64,000 nt of DNA from Bradyrhizobium guangzhouense (GCF_004114955.1 NZ_CP030053.1:2232001-2296000); one strand, 5' to 3'. Positions 44,672 to 53,160 are shown, counted from the first letter of the stretch. The notes: generated by a model from the letters alone, not told the origin. Numbers and translations: made by a program.

Positions 44672-45337
44672 TCAGGTTGATGGTTTGTCTTCTTTGTCAT
44701 TCCCGCGTGCGACTATCGCAAGAGCTTCATCCGCAAGCGGTCGTTGCAGCGCTTTGGCTTCGTCCCACGGCGCCCGCAGCCAAACGTCTCGCTCCTCGGC
44801 TGTCGTCAGGATCACCGGCATTGCCTTCGTATGGATCGGCTCAACCACCGCATTCGCCTTCGTGGTGAGAAACCCATAAACCTGATGCGGCCCCGGCATC
44901 GGCTTTGACTTCGTCCCGCGATCACCATTGAAGGTGGTCCAGATGCCGGCGAAGGCAAACAGCGGCCGCGACTCCGCCAGTGCGAACCACACGATGTCTT
45001 TCTTCTTCGTCTCCGGGTTCGGCTCCGACGCGTATTCGGCAAAGCTGTTCACGAGCACGAGGCAGCGATGCTCCGGCTTGAGCCAGGCGGGCCAGTGCGG
45101 AGAAGAAGTGTTGCGAATGTTGGTGACGGGCGGGCCGCCGGTGCGTGGTGGCGGCGGCATGCCCCAGCGCATCATCACCATCTCGCGCTCGCCGTCGTCG
45201 CCATCGCGGATGACAGGCGCCGGATAATCCGGAAACACGCCGGGCATCGGCGCGAGGTTGCCTTCGTAGCGCCTGACGACGCGGAAGAGATCGGCGATCG
45301 CGGCTTGGTTGGTGGTGATCGAATAGAGATTGCACAT
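44672..45337 (-). CDS. SRAP (YedK/HMCES-like) DNA-protein crosslinking protein
   Basis: 221 aa. The catalytic Cys is residue 2 ([11 protein letters not shown]). Other active-site parts are present: NIRN (Asn), SFAEYA (Glu) and [10 protein letters not shown] (His). SRAP proteins covalently cap abasic sites in single-stranded DNA and shield them from cleavage. It lies in a region with a DNA ligase and DUF3606 genes, which fits a DNA-damage or stress role. No LexA-type site was recognised upstream. Confidence 0.9.
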   Translation of the reverse strand: MCNLYSITTNQAAIADLFRVVRRYEGNLAPMPGVFPDYPAPVIRDGDDGEREMVMMRWGMPPPPRTGGPPVTNIRNTSSPHWPAWLKPEHRCLVLVNSFAEYASEPNPETKKKDIVWFALAESRPLFAFAGIWTTFNGDRGTKSKPMPGPHQVYGFLTTKANAVVEPIHTKAMPVILTTAEERDVWLRAPWDEAKALQRPLADEALAIVARGNDKEDKPST

Positions 45338-45472
45338 GAGCGCGTATGACCCTCCGCTTGCGATGCTACTTATACCCGGGAATGGAGATCGCTATGCAAA
45401 GACGTGTTCGATAAATAGAAACCGCGCTGCGGGCGAGGCAGCGCGGTTAGGGTCAAGTCATCGAAAGGTTGG

Positions 45473-45691
45473 TTACTTGGACATTCCGTTGCTCTTCATG
45501 CCCTTCTTCGAGTGGTGCTTCGACATGCCGCTGTTGCTCATGCCCACAGTGCCCTTGCTCATGGAGCCTTTCTCCATGCCGGACTGCTCCGTGCCAGGTT
45601 TCGAATTGCCTTGGGAATTGACCTGGCCCTGAGCAAAGGCGGAGCCGCACATCATGGAGAGCGCGGCGGCGGCGATAATGATCTTCTTCAT
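45473..45691 (-). CDS. Small secreted Met/Ser/Lys-rich protein
   Basis: 72 aa. The signal peptide MKKIIIAAAALSMMCGSAFA is followed by a low-complexity mature part with repeated GMSK, GMEK and SNGMSK motifs. It may be a periplasmic metal-binding or stress protein; Met/His content would suit copper binding, but this is only a suggestion. A GGAAC-N16-GGTT stress-type promoter lies 30-54 nt upstream. Confidence 0.7.
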   Translation of the reverse strand: MKKIIIAAAALSMMCGSAFAQGQVNSQGNSKPGTEQSGMEKGSMSKGTVGMSNSGMSKHHSKKGMKSNGMSK

Positions 45692-45720
45692 CGGAAACTC
45701 CAGGTTGTTGCGTCTAAGCC

Positions 45721-45745
45721 AACCGGAGAGCGGCCGTGGCGTTCC
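45721..45745 (-). promoter_or_regulatory. EcfG-like promoter for the small secreted protein
   Basis: Read on the minus strand: GGAAC (45745-45741), 16-nt spacer, GGTT (45724-45721). The -10 keeps GTT of the consensus CGTT. Confidence 0.5.
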
Positions 45746-45823
45746 TACAAAACGAATGCGCCTTGCCAGACTTGACTCTGAGTTCTCTTTTTGTTCTTTT
45801 CGGCCAAATCGCAGGTTTGGTCA

Positions 45824-46075
45824 ATGCCTACACTCGAATACATCCGCTCCGAGATCGAACACATGCGCCGGCAAATCGGCCGCCAGCAGAAGGAAATTCA
45901 GTCCCTTCTTCGTTCGGGCATCTCGACCGCCTCGGCCGAAACGCTGTTGACCAGCATGCAGGCGAAGGTCGAAGGGCTTTGCGACCAACGCGATCGTCTG
46001 CTGAGCGAGGAGCGCGGGCCGACTTATGCCAGCGGAAAGCGCATCAAAGGCACTCCGTCACACCGCAGGGCCTGA
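45824..46075 (+). CDS. Small coiled-coil protein
   Basis: 83 aa. MPTLEYIRSEIEHMRRQIGR QQKEIQSLLRSG is a coiled-coil, as is the second helix with LLTSMQAKVEGLCDQRDRLL. No ribosome site is obvious before ATG 45824. Its stop overlaps the next gene start as TGATG. Function unknown. Confidence 0.6.
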   Translation: MPTLEYIRSEIEHMRRQIGRQQKEIQSLLRSGISTASAETLLTSMQAKVEGLCDQRDRLLSEERGPTYASGKRIKGTPSHRRA

Positions 46076-46296
46076 TGACGCGGCGTTTTCCTGCGCCATG
46101 GGTGATGGAAGAGGACAAGCACGGCTTTCGCGTCAGAGATGCTACCGGCTTGTACATCTGTGGCATCCCGCACCGTGACGATCTACACCGAAATGGTTAC
46201 CAGTACGCTCATCACTTTCTCACGCGAGACGAAGCGAGGCGAATTGCCAAGGCGATCTCTCGACTGCCGGAGTTGTTGAAGCGTCCACAATACTAA
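46075..46296 (+). CDS. Small conserved-type protein, coupled to the coiled-coil gene
   Basis: 73 aa: MTRRFPAPWVMEEDKHGFRV RDATGLYICGI, then YAHHFLTRDEARRIAKAISR LPELL. This pattern (short beta sheet, then an EARRIAxAIxRLPELL helix) recurs in many small proteins of Rhizobiales. Function unknown. ATG 46075 shares its A with the previous stop. Confidence 0.7.
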   Translation: MTRRFPAPWVMEEDKHGFRVRDATGLYICGIPHRDDLHRNGYQYAHHFLTRDEARRIAKAISRLPELLKRPQY

Positions 46297-46523
46297 GGTC
46301 CTCCGCTTGTCCCCACAGCGGCGCAGAGGCGGAATTTGCACGAGGTCCGAAACGGGCCAACAGGCGACATGTTGGATGAATTCATTTAGCTAGGCTAATG
46401 CGCCGCCTCGCTAGGCTTGCCATTATGGCTTTGTTCGAAAGTCTAGGTCGGGGTTTAACCTATGTGTCTGCAACCATTTGCCCAGGAGCGTTAAATCGCT
46501 CTCATCAGCAGAAGGAACGCGCG

Positions 46524-46709
46524 ATGGGAAAGAAGCGGAGGCGGTTTAAGCAAACAGACCCGCTCGACAAGCGGCTCCTGCAATTCGCAGAAGACATGCG
46601 GAAACGCGCGGATCGAAAACCCCCCGGCGATGAGCGAAACTCCTTGCTCAAGCGAGCCTATAACGCAGATCAAGCAATCGACTTGGAGCGGCAGCTTCGC
46701 CACCAATAA
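46524..46709 (+). CDS. Small basic helical protein, RRFKQT family (copy 1)
   Basis: 61 aa. MGKKRRRFKQTDPLDKRLLQ FAEDMRKRADRKPPGDERNSLLKR gives a basic N-terminus and one long helix. It is a paralogue of the 54976-55176 product, which shares RRRFKQT, RL and a PG-x-R-x-x-LL+A motif. Function unknown. Confidence 0.65.
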   Translation: MGKKRRRFKQTDPLDKRLLQFAEDMRKRADRKPPGDERNSLLKRAYNADQAIDLERQLRHQ

Positions 46710-46822
46710 TAGGAACGAGGCGAATTGGGAGTAATTAGCTCTGCGTCCAAAGCCCTCCTAAACCTAGACCCATCTCAGGGGCTGTTTCTTTAGGTATGAA
46801 AGAGGCCGCCACGGCTTGGGCA

Positions 46823-46978
46823 TCAGGGGCTGCGCGGGTCTATTTCCCAAATGGTGAGTTCGGCTAAGGCAACAGCGTCGCTCACGCCCCTCCTATGAAG
46901 CTCGATCATTTTCTTGGCGACAAGAGCGCAAAGCGGGGTTGAGCAAATCTGGTCCGCTCTGCCGCGATGAGCGGACAT
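46823..46978 (-). CDS. Possible small helical protein (51 aa)
   Basis: ATG 46978 to TGA 46823: MSAHRGRADQICSTPLCALV AKKMIELHRRGVSDAVALAEL reads like a short regulatory-type helix protein. No strong ribosome site was confirmed. It is too short for routine gene calling and is listed for completeness. Confidence 0.4.
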   Translation of the reverse strand: MSAHRGRADQICSTPLCALVAKKMIELHRRGVSDAVALAELTIWEIDPRSP

Positions 46979-47065
46979 CCGTCAGAGGCGGCGCAGCTTC
47001 GCAAATGGCCAGAAGCGGAGGTCTGCAAGATAGCAGGAGCGATGCGCTATCTGCTCCAAAAGCAG

Positions 47066-47635
47066 CTATTTGGTTTTAGCATTTCCGGTCGTCTGGTTTT
47101 CGATCTGTGCGTCGACGGCTCGCGCCAGCGCTACGTGTTGCTGCAGGACCGGAATCGTTTCCGTAGCAAACTGGCGGATACGCTCGTTTTGGGTTGAACC
47201 CTGTTGCTTGGAGTACTTTTCAATATCGTCAGAATGGTCCTTGATCTGAGCTTGCATGAATTTGGCCTCGAATTCGTGCCCGCCCAGTGTCTTTAGCTTG
47301 GATAGTGTCTCTTGGCCCTCTTGGCCGACACCATCGGGCAGATTGGCCTGCAATTCGTTAGCGAGCGCTGCGAGCCGGCTCTCGACTTCCACGTGATCAT
47401 CAACCATCAGGCGTGCAAAAGCCTTCAGTGCGGGATTTGCCGCCCGCTTTTCCGCGATCAGGCACAGCTGGATCTCTGCCTGGTTGTCCTCAGCCGCATA
47501 GCTGAGGAATTTCTGGTCGATCTGATCGAGCGCGCGGCCGGACTTGACACCCTGTTCCTCCGCTTGCAGGGCGGCGCCCCAGCAACCAACAGCCAAGGCT
47601 GCAACCAGACCTGCACGTAGAATCGAATTGCCCAT
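47066..47635 (-). CDS. DUF4142 exported protein
   Basis: 189 aa. Signal peptide (LVAALAVGCWGAALQA), then a DUF4142 four-helix domain: FLSYAAEDNQAEIQLCLIAE, VDDHVEVESRLAALANEL, FEAKFMQAQIKDHSDDIEKY and QQHVALARAVDAQI. The paired Glu/His positions give it a ferritin-like look. Its role is unknown, but such genes often belong to stress regulons. A GGAAC-N16-AGTT promoter lies just upstream. Confidence 0.85.
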   Translation of the reverse strand: MGNSILRAGLVAALAVGCWGAALQAEEQGVKSGRALDQIDQKFLSYAAEDNQAEIQLCLIAEKRAANPALKAFARLMVDDHVEVESRLAALANELQANLPDGVGQEGQETLSKLKTLGGHEFEAKFMQAQIKDHSDDIEKYSKQQGSTQNERIRQFATETIPVLQQHVALARAVDAQIENQTTGNAKTK

Positions 47636-47668
47636 GGACGCCGCTCCTCTGCTCGAATATGGCGGCTC

Positions 47669-47693
47669 AACTGAGCATGAGGACCACCGTTCC
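47669..47693 (-). promoter_or_regulatory. EcfG-like promoter for the DUF4142 gene
   Basis: Read on the minus strand: GGAAC (47693-47689), 16-nt spacer, AGTT (47672-47669), about 35 nt before the ATG. Confidence 0.5.
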
Positions 47694-47900
47694 TAACCCA
47701 ATCGGATTTTGCGGCCCCAAGTCGGCGGTAGTTGGGCTTCATCGCAATCCGTGCCTTCATTCGCGGCTGCGTCGACCCGCATGGGGCCTCGCCGTGTTCC
47801 GACGACAGCTTCATCACCGCTTCGTGCAGCCAGGAAGGTATCGTCGAATGATCATCGCTCCGCTTCTCGGCCAAAGTCCACCAGCGATCGGATACGTCCA

Positions 47901-48824
47901 TCACAAGTCCTCCCGCAAGCCCTTAAAGAAAGGGTGCCGGACCTTTCCCTCCGCTGACTTGGCGCGATACTCGATCTCCGCGAGCAGCTTCGGCTCGACC
48001 CAGATGCCCTTGTGCGCAATGCGCCTCGCATAAGGTTGCGTCTTGCGAATGAGCGGCCGCAAGCGTTTTTGCAATTCGGCGGCCGACGTCTTGTCGAAGC
48101 CGTGGTCAACCTTGCCGGCATAGATCAGATCGTCGCCCTTGTGGCGGCCAAGATAGACGCCGTCCCATTTGCCCTCATCGAGCGCAAAGCCGGCGATGGT
48201 CAGCGTCTCGCGCTGGGCGCAAGTTTTCTTGACCCAGGCGTTGCCGCGGCCGCTCACATAGATGCTGTCGCGAACTTTTGAGACCACGCCTTCCAGGCCG
48301 ATCTTGCAAGCATGCGCGAGCATCTCGGGTCCCTCGATCTCGAAGCTCTCGCTCAATTGCAGGTCGGTGCCGGCGATGATCTCCTTGAGTTCGGCCTTGC
48401 GCTGCAGGAGCGGCAAGCGACGAAGATCTCGCCCGTTGAGATAGAGCAGGTCGAAGGCGACGAGCACGATTTTGCTCGACCTGCCTTTCAGCTCGTTTTG
48501 CAGAACGGAGAAATCCGTGGTGCCGTCGGCTGCCGGCACGACGACCTCGCCATCGATGATCGCGGAGGCCGCCTTGATGTGCCAGGCATCATCGGCGACC
48601 TTCCTGAAGCGCTTGGTCCAGTCGTGACCGCGACGAGTGAAGACCTTGACCGCTTCGTTGGCGAGATGCACCTGCACGCGGTAGCCGTCGAACTTGATCT
48701 CGTGAATCCACCTTTCGCCTGATGGCACCTTCTCAATCGAGGTTGCCAAGGCCGGTTCGATAAATCCGGGGAAGGGCGCCTTGATGCCAATCGCCGCCGA
48801 CTTCCTCTGACGCTGGGACGCCAC
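47901..48824 (-). CDS. ATP-dependent DNA ligase (LigC/LigD-type ligase domain only)
   Basis: About 307 aa. Nucleotidyltransferase motifs: I EIKFDGYR (adenylated Lys), III VAFDLLYLNG, IV EGVVSK and V WVKKT. An OB-fold tail (KWDGVYLGRHKGDDLIYAGK) follows. It has no polymerase or phosphoesterase domain, unlike full LigD. It would seal breaks, for example in Ku-linked end joining; no Ku gene is in the window. GTG 48824 with a GGAG site is preferred; in-frame starts at 48863 or 48959 would be longer, the last overlapping the divergent DUF3606 gene. Confidence 0.85.
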   Translation of the reverse strand: MASQRQRKSAAIGIKAPFPGFIEPALATSIEKVPSGERWIHEIKFDGYRVQVHLANEAVKVFTRRGHDWTKRFRKVADDAWHIKAASAIIDGEVVVPAADGTTDFSVLQNELKGRSSKIVLVAFDLLYLNGRDLRRLPLLQRKAELKEIIAGTDLQLSESFEIEGPEMLAHACKIGLEGVVSKVRDSIYVSGRGNAWVKKTCAQRETLTIAGFALDEGKWDGVYLGRHKGDDLIYAGKVDHGFDKTSAAELQKRLRPLIRKTQPYARRIAHKGIWVEPKLLAEIEYRAKSAEGKVRHPFFKGLREDL

Positions 48825-48909
48825 TGACCAACTCCACGCTACAACACTTCGGATTCGAATCATTCGCGGCGGATTCGTTCCGGCCTCGCCGCCTCCAAAC
48901 AGCGACAAA

Positions 48910-48934
48910 GGAACCAACTGAATCTCTTTGCGTT
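48910..48934 (+). promoter_or_regulatory. EcfG-type general-stress promoter for the second DUF3606 gene
   Basis: GGAAC at 48910-48914, 16-nt spacer, CGTT at 48931-48934: exact consensus. The ATG is 23 nt further with a perfect AAGGAGG. Confidence 0.7.
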
Positions 48935-48957
48935 TCTCAAAGCCAAGGAGGTGCATC

Positions 48958-49152
48958 ATGGCAGCAGCAAAGAAACAAACCGCCCGTGGCCGTAAACAGG
49001 ATCGCGCGCGCGTCGCTGGTGGACAGAAGTACGAAGTTGCTTACGAGGCGAAGAAGACCCGCAAGTCTGCGTCGGCGGTGAAGAAGGCCGTCAAGAAGGT
49101 CGGCAATATCAGGAAGAAGGTCGAGCGAAAGCTGGGGCGCGAGGGCAAATAG
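48958..49152 (+). CDS. DUF3606-like basic protein (copy 2)
   Basis: 64 aa. QDRARVAGGQKYEVAYEAKK and SAVKKAVKKVGNIRKKVERK follow the DUF3606 pattern. It is strongly Lys/Arg-rich, with a histone-like look. ATG 48958 has AAGGAGG. It is divergent from the DNA ligase gene with an exact EcfG-type promoter, and a hairpin terminator follows. DNA binding is plausible but inferred. Confidence 0.8.
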   Translation: MAAAKKQTARGRKQDRARVAGGQKYEVAYEAKKTRKSASAVKKAVKKVGNIRKKVERKLGREGK

Positions 49153-49218
49153 GAACGTTCGGTTTCAATCCCGACTTTGTTTGTGCCGGCTTGCCGCCAA
49201 GAAGCCGGTTCTCCTGGC

Positions 49219-49256
49219 GGCTCTGGCGTGCGAATCCCCCCGTCGCCGCCAGAGCC
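49219..49256 (+). terminator. Terminator after DUF3606 copy 2, part of the long repeat form
   Basis: GGCTCTGGCG (49219-49228) pairs with CGCCAGAGCC (49247-49256), then GTTTCGGTTT. The same arrangement with a changed stem sequence occurs at 58420-58459. Confidence 0.7.
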
Positions 49257-49279
49257 GTTTCGGTTTATCTTAAACGATC

Positions 49280-49363
49280 TTGACCCGTCGGGCAAAACAC
49301 TGGCAGAATGACATCATCGAAAAGTTTGGTTCAGCCAGCGCGGGGCAATCTGGCGGGCTTTTG
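49280..49363 (+). repeat. Repeat family copy A: promoter-like start and terminator-like end
   Basis: Begins TTGACC, then the invariant block CGTCGGGCAAAACACTG, then CAGAAT 18 nt after the first hexamer, then CATCATCG. It ends in a hairpin (GCCAG...CTGGC) followed by GGGCTTTTG. Homologous sequence extends upstream to about 49183. Related copies lie at 51472, 57379 and 58484. Confidence 0.8.
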
Positions 49364-49545
49364 TTTCTCGATCGTCCCGACCGCTCCTATTGAGCCAACA
49401 GCCGACATTTCAGGCTCGGTACTGGGGGCAGCTTAGGACCCATTTCGGACCTCGATGATCGTCGGAATCCTGGCGCCCGGACTGGTAGGCCTGACTATAC
49501 CGTGATTGGATAGGTCCCGATTTTCGGGATGGGTGGGGATTTGCA

Positions 49546-51312
49546 GTGACAGGCGGACGCGTAGAGCGACGATTGGCGGCAGTGCTGGCGGCAGACGTTG
49601 CCGGTTATAGCCGCCTCATGGGCGCTGACGAACTCGGCACATTGCAGGCTCTCAAAGCGATTCGTCGCGAGATCGTCGATCCCGCCATCGCTGCGCACAA
49701 AGGCCGCATCGTCAAAACGACCGGAGATGGCATGCTGGTCGAGTTCGCCAGCGCGGTTGATGCGGTCACCAGCGCCGTGACCATTCAGGATCAGATCGCT
49801 CGGAGGAACGAGACTATTTCGTTCCGGATCGGCATAAACGTCGGCGACATCATTATTGATGACGACGATATCTTCGGCGACGGCGTCAACGTCGCAGCGC
49901 GTGTTGAGAGTGAATGCGAGCCCGGAGGCGTCTGCCTGTCCGGCAGCGCCTACGAGCAGGTCCGCGGCAAGACCGCATTTGCCTTCGACGATCTCGGCGA
50001 CCGCAGCTTGAAGAACATCGAGCGGCCGGTACGGCTTTATTCAGCTCGGTCGGCTTCGGCATCTACCACGAGCGCCAAGCCTCATTCGGAAACGACCAAG
50101 TCACTGCCCTTGCCCGATCGGCCCTCAATCGCGGTGCTTCCGTTTCAGAATATGAGCGATGATCCGGAGCAGGGATATTTCGCTGACGGAATAGTCGATG
50201 ACATAATCACCGCATTGTCTCGCTTCAAATCCCTATTCGTAATCGCACGCAATTCGAGCTTTATCTACAAGGGGGCGGCAGTTGACATCAAGCTGGTTGG
50301 TCGCGAGCTTGGCGTTCGCTACGTACTTGAGGGCAGCGTCCGAAAGGCTGGCCGAAAGGTTCGTATTGTTGGGCAATTGATTGACGCAGTGAGCGGCGCG
50401 CATGTGTGGGCGGATAGATTCGACGGTTCGTTGGAAGATATTTTTGAATTGCAGGACAACATGACGACAAGCGTCGTCGGCGCAATCGTACCAAAACTTG
50501 AGCAAGTTGAGATTGATCGCGCCAAGCGCAAGCCCATCCAAAACCTCGATGCTTATGATTCCATTCTGAGGGGAATGGACTGTTTGCAAACGGCCGGGGA
50601 CAGGGAAAAAGATGATGAAGCGCTGCGGTTTTTCTACCGTGCAATAGAACTGGATCCGCAGTCAGCTTCAGCCTATGGCTGGGCGGCCAGCCGATATCAC
50701 GTTCGCAAAATGAACGGGTGGATCGTAGATAAAGAGCGCGAATTTGCCGAAGCGAGGCGTCTGATTGAATGCGCTATCAAATTTGGTCAGGATGACGCCG
50801 TCGCGTTGTCGCGCGTGGCGTTTGCACTTTCTTTTATTTTTGTTGAACATGAGCAGGCCGCTACGTTGGTTGATAGCGCTATTGCCATGAACTCCAATCT
50901 TGCAATCGCGCTTCGTGCGCGCGCATGGATCAGTGTTTATCTCGGGGAACACGAGAAGGCCCTGAATGAGATTGATCGCGCGATCCGCGTTAACCCAATC
51001 GACCCGCAAAACTATCACTTAGAAAATGCCAGGGGCTTTGCCCTGCTTTTTCTGGGTAAATATGATGAAGCTTGCCACAGCGCAGAGCGCGCGCTCGCTA
51101 TTCAGCCAAGAATTACTCCATCCCTAAGAATTGCGTCAGTTGGACATGCCCTATCAGGGAGGCTTGATCAAGCACGGGCAATGATGGGGCGCTTGCGCGA
51201 AATCGATACGGTCATGCGCCTTTCCAATGTAGAGGAGTGGTCACCTTTCAATCGAAAGCAAGATGTTGAGAGGTTTCTCGAGGGTCTGCGTTTAGCGGGT
51301 CTTCCCGATTGA
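49546..51312 (+). CDS. Class III adenylate/guanylate cyclase with TPR repeats
   Basis: 588 aa from GTG 49546. The N-terminal catalytic domain has LAADVAGYSRLMGADE (first metal Asp), KTTGDGMLVEF and FRIGINVGDIIIDDDDIFGD (second metal Asp region). Then a TolB-like segment (IAVLPFQNMSDDPEQGYFAD, about residues 193-320) and C-terminal TPR repeats (about 330-580). This family is abundant in Bradyrhizobium and makes cyclic nucleotides in the cytosol. The second half has visibly lower GC than the first. It lies 183 bp after repeat copy A. Confidence 0.9.
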   Translation: MTGGRVERRLAAVLAADVAGYSRLMGADELGTLQALKAIRREIVDPAIAAHKGRIVKTTGDGMLVEFASAVDAVTSAVTIQDQIARRNETISFRIGINVGDIIIDDDDIFGDGVNVAARVESECEPGGVCLSGSAYEQVRGKTAFAFDDLGDRSLKNIERPVRLYSARSASASTTSAKPHSETTKSLPLPDRPSIAVLPFQNMSDDPEQGYFADGIVDDIITALSRFKSLFVIARNSSFIYKGAAVDIKLVGRELGVRYVLEGSVRKAGRKVRIVGQLIDAVSGAHVWADRFDGSLEDIFELQDNMTTSVVGAIVPKLEQVEIDRAKRKPIQNLDAYDSILRGMDCLQTAGDREKDDEALRFFYRAIELDPQSASAYGWAASRYHVRKMNGWIVDKEREFAEARRLIECAIKFGQDDAVALSRVAFALSFIFVEHEQAATLVDSAIAMNSNLAIALRARAWISVYLGEHEKALNEIDRAIRVNPIDPQNYHLENARGFALLFLGKYDEACHSAERALAIQPRITPSLRIASVGHALSGRLDQARAMMGRLREIDTVMRLSNVEEWSPFNRKQDVERFLEGLRLAGLPD

Positions 51313-51471
51313 TGCCAGTTGCCCGGAGCCGCCCGATGTGAGGGACGACTTCCTATAGCTGGTAATGTCTCTTCTTGGCCCATCGCCGACAGGTGGTGCT
51401 CGACCGCGCGACGCTGCTCCTAATCCAACACCGGTCTCGATGCTGACCTCATAAGCTGAAGGATTATTTGT

Positions 51472-51563
51472 TTGACACGTCGGGCAAAACACCGACATGA
51501 TGCCATCATCGAAACGAATTTGGTTCATCCGCGCCGGAAGCATCCGCCGCGGATTTTTTTATT
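51472..51563 (+). repeat. Repeat family copy B
   Basis: TTGACA, invariant block CGTCGGGCAAAACAC, CATGAT, CATCATCG, then hairpin ATCCGCG...CGCGGAT and seven or more T. The stem differs from the other copies by paired changes. It lies 19 bp upstream of the frameshifted gene at 51582. Confidence 0.8.
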
Positions 51564-51581
51564 TCTGGAAGAGAATTTGAA

Positions 51582-51969
51582 ATGACCAGGATCAGGAGAC
51601 GGCTACCCGTCTATCAACACGTCGCTCAGCCGATGACGAGCGACGATTATTTGTCCCCCACCTTCCGACATTCAGGCTTTGGCGAGGAGCAGGACGGAGA
51701 CCGCAATCCACGTGCTCTCCGCCATCATGATCAGAGAGACCGCAAACCCGTTTGCGCGGGTGGCCGCTGCGAAGGAGTTGCTCGATCGCGGCTGGGGCAG
51801 GCCGGCGCAGCCATTTGCGACCAATCACGGGCCGTTGGAATTGCTGACCCGGATCGAACGCGTGATCGTGCATCCGGATCATCCATCGGCGGCCGTTCAT
51901 CAGGTTGAGAGGTCAGCCAGCGCGGAGGTGTCCCGTTCTGAGTCAACTCACAAGGAGAAAGCGGAATGA
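51582..51969 (+). pseudogene. Frameshifted DUF5681-like gene remnant
   Basis: ATG 51582 has GGAAGAG upstream and opens MTRIRRRLPVYQHVAQPMTS. About 30 codons later the coding sense moves to another frame: ARSRTETAIHVLSAIM, ANPFARVAAAKELLDRGWGR and LELLTRIERVIVHPDHP. The second part matches the ARVAAAxxLLDRGWGRP repeat seen in phage-associated DUF5681-type proteins. The switch near 51680 suggests a one-base indel. It could instead be a short intact gene starting at TTG 51679. Confidence 0.5.
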
Positions 51970-52076
51970 GTGTCTTAAAGCCGACGTTGCTCCAGCCCCA
52001 GGCTGCACCCGGACGATCGCGCGCCGGGCTGACCTCGCTGGATGCGCGAAGCGTTTGCTTATCAACCAGAACCTGA
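51966..52076 (+). CDS. Possible 36-aa peptide gene
   Basis: ATG 51966 overlaps the preceding stop as ATGA and has AAGGAG upstream. It encodes MSVLKPTLLQPQAAPGRSRA... with no recognisable feature. The ribosome site is the main support. Confidence 0.3.
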   Translation: MSVLKPTLLQPQAAPGRSRAGLTSLDARSVCLSTRT

Positions 52077-52210
52077 GGGCGCGGAGGCGGTTGGCGAGGG
52101 GCAGGCGCCGGCAGCCAACGATCCTGCGAATGTTCGGATTCTAAGTCGCGTCGCTCCGCCCGCGTGACGCTGCGACTGCGTCCCTATCGGCTTCCCACGA
52201 CAGTCCTCAA

Positions 52211-52483
52211 CTAATAGGGGTTGAGCACGCTGTCGATGAATTGCTCCTTTTCTCCGGGCGCGTAACCCTGGCAAGCACCGTAATATGGTTCTGGCCCGTC
52301 GCAGGGGTTGGCCGGCCGATAATATCCACGCGGCGCATAGGCAAAGCCCGAAGGTCGGCCTGACGGGTACATGTGATGATGGGGACGAACCACCGCATGC
52401 CGGTGGTGCCCATGATGCACGTTTGCCGCGTTCGCCATTCCGCACAGGCTGAGCAGGACGCTCAAGGCCAAAATCGAACGCAT
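52211..52483 (-). CDS. Small secreted His-rich protein
   Basis: 90 aa from ATG 52483 with GGAGGAAG upstream. The signal peptide is MRSILALSVLLSLCGMANAA. The mature part has clusters HHGHHRHAVVRPHHH and YAPRGYYRPANPC with two or three Cys. It may be a metal-binding periplasmic protein. Function unknown; such small exported proteins are common in this lineage. Confidence 0.7.
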   Translation of the reverse strand: MRSILALSVLLSLCGMANAANVHHGHHRHAVVRPHHHMYPSGRPSGFAYAPRGYYRPANPCDGPEPYYGACQGYAPGEKEQFIDSVLNPY

Positions 52484-52619
52484 CGCCTTCTTCCTCCGAA
52501 AAGTTCGCTCCATCATCTCAATCATTACCATGACGCAGCGTTCCAAAGACCCCCTTGTTGGCTCTCATTGTCTTCCGACATCGCGCCAACGCATCGGGAA
52601 AATTTGGCAAGAAGCGAAG

Positions 52620-52644
52620 GGAACGCAGAAATCCTGTTCGTGTT
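52620..52644 (+). promoter_or_regulatory. EcfG-like promoter for the 52669 coiled-coil gene
   Basis: GGAAC at 52620-52624, 16-nt spacer, TGTT at 52641-52644, 24 nt before the ATG. Confidence 0.5.
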
Positions 52645-52668
52645 GGTCAAAGACCGAGGAGCACTTCG

Positions 52669-52884
52669 ATGGACAGAACCTCGATCTATGACGAGTTGAG
52701 CCGGGTCGAGCGCGACGTGGTCGCAGGAGAGCGTCAGCTTGCCGAACAGGAGCGGCTGGTTCTCGATTTGAAACGGGAAGGCCAGAACACTTCGGGTGCA
52801 GAAAGGGAGCTGGAACGGCTGCGTGACGCTCAGCGCCTGCGCGATCAAGACCGTCAACGGCTGCTTTCGCGGCTGCAGCCCTGA
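52669..52884 (+). CDS. Small coiled-coil protein
   Basis: 71 aa. MDRTSIYDELSRVERDVVAG ERQLAEQERLVLDLKREG and RELERLRDAQRLRDQDRQRL are continuous heptad-like helices. ATG 52669 follows GAGGAGC. Function unknown; a stress-type promoter precedes it. Confidence 0.7.
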   Translation: MDRTSIYDELSRVERDVVAGERQLAEQERLVLDLKREGQNTSGAERELERLRDAQRLRDQDRQRLLSRLQP

Positions 52885-53160
52885 GGCCTCCTCATCGGGC
52901 ACCTCAACCGACTTTCGTTGGGTCCGGTCCGATCTTGAGCTTGTCCATCAGGCTTGGTATCGTCTGCGCGGAGGCCGACGAACATATTGCAGTCGTCCTC
53001 CGTTGGTAAACTTAAAGCCCTTTGCGGCCCCGCCTTCGGGTGCCTTCAGTGCGTTGGGTGCGGCAACGTTCCCTCCGTTCTTCCCTTAGACTCCGGAGGC
53101 GGGCCCTTTTGCCTGCCGACCAAAGTCCGCCGCAGCACCGACAAGATACCCGCCTTCCCG
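52885..53160. other. Intergenic, 276 bp, nothing recognised
   Basis: GC-rich sequence without a convincing start site, hairpin or repeat. Confidence 0.4.

Noticed and set aside
45338..45472. LexA-type SOS box upstream of the SRAP gene
   Set aside because: No GTTC-N7-GTTC or its complement was found in the upstream region.
46967..47197. Plus-strand reading of 76 codons
   Set aside because: It overlaps the DUF4142 gene on the other strand and lacks a ribosome site; treated as a shadow.
47458..47901. Minus-strand reading coupled (TGATG) to the end of the DNA ligase gene, beginning MDVSDRWWTLAEKRS
   Set aside because: Its start looks plausible, but it runs antisense-frame through the first part of the DUF4142 gene and its upstream promoter, and the second half has no protein character. 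It may be a truncated remnant.
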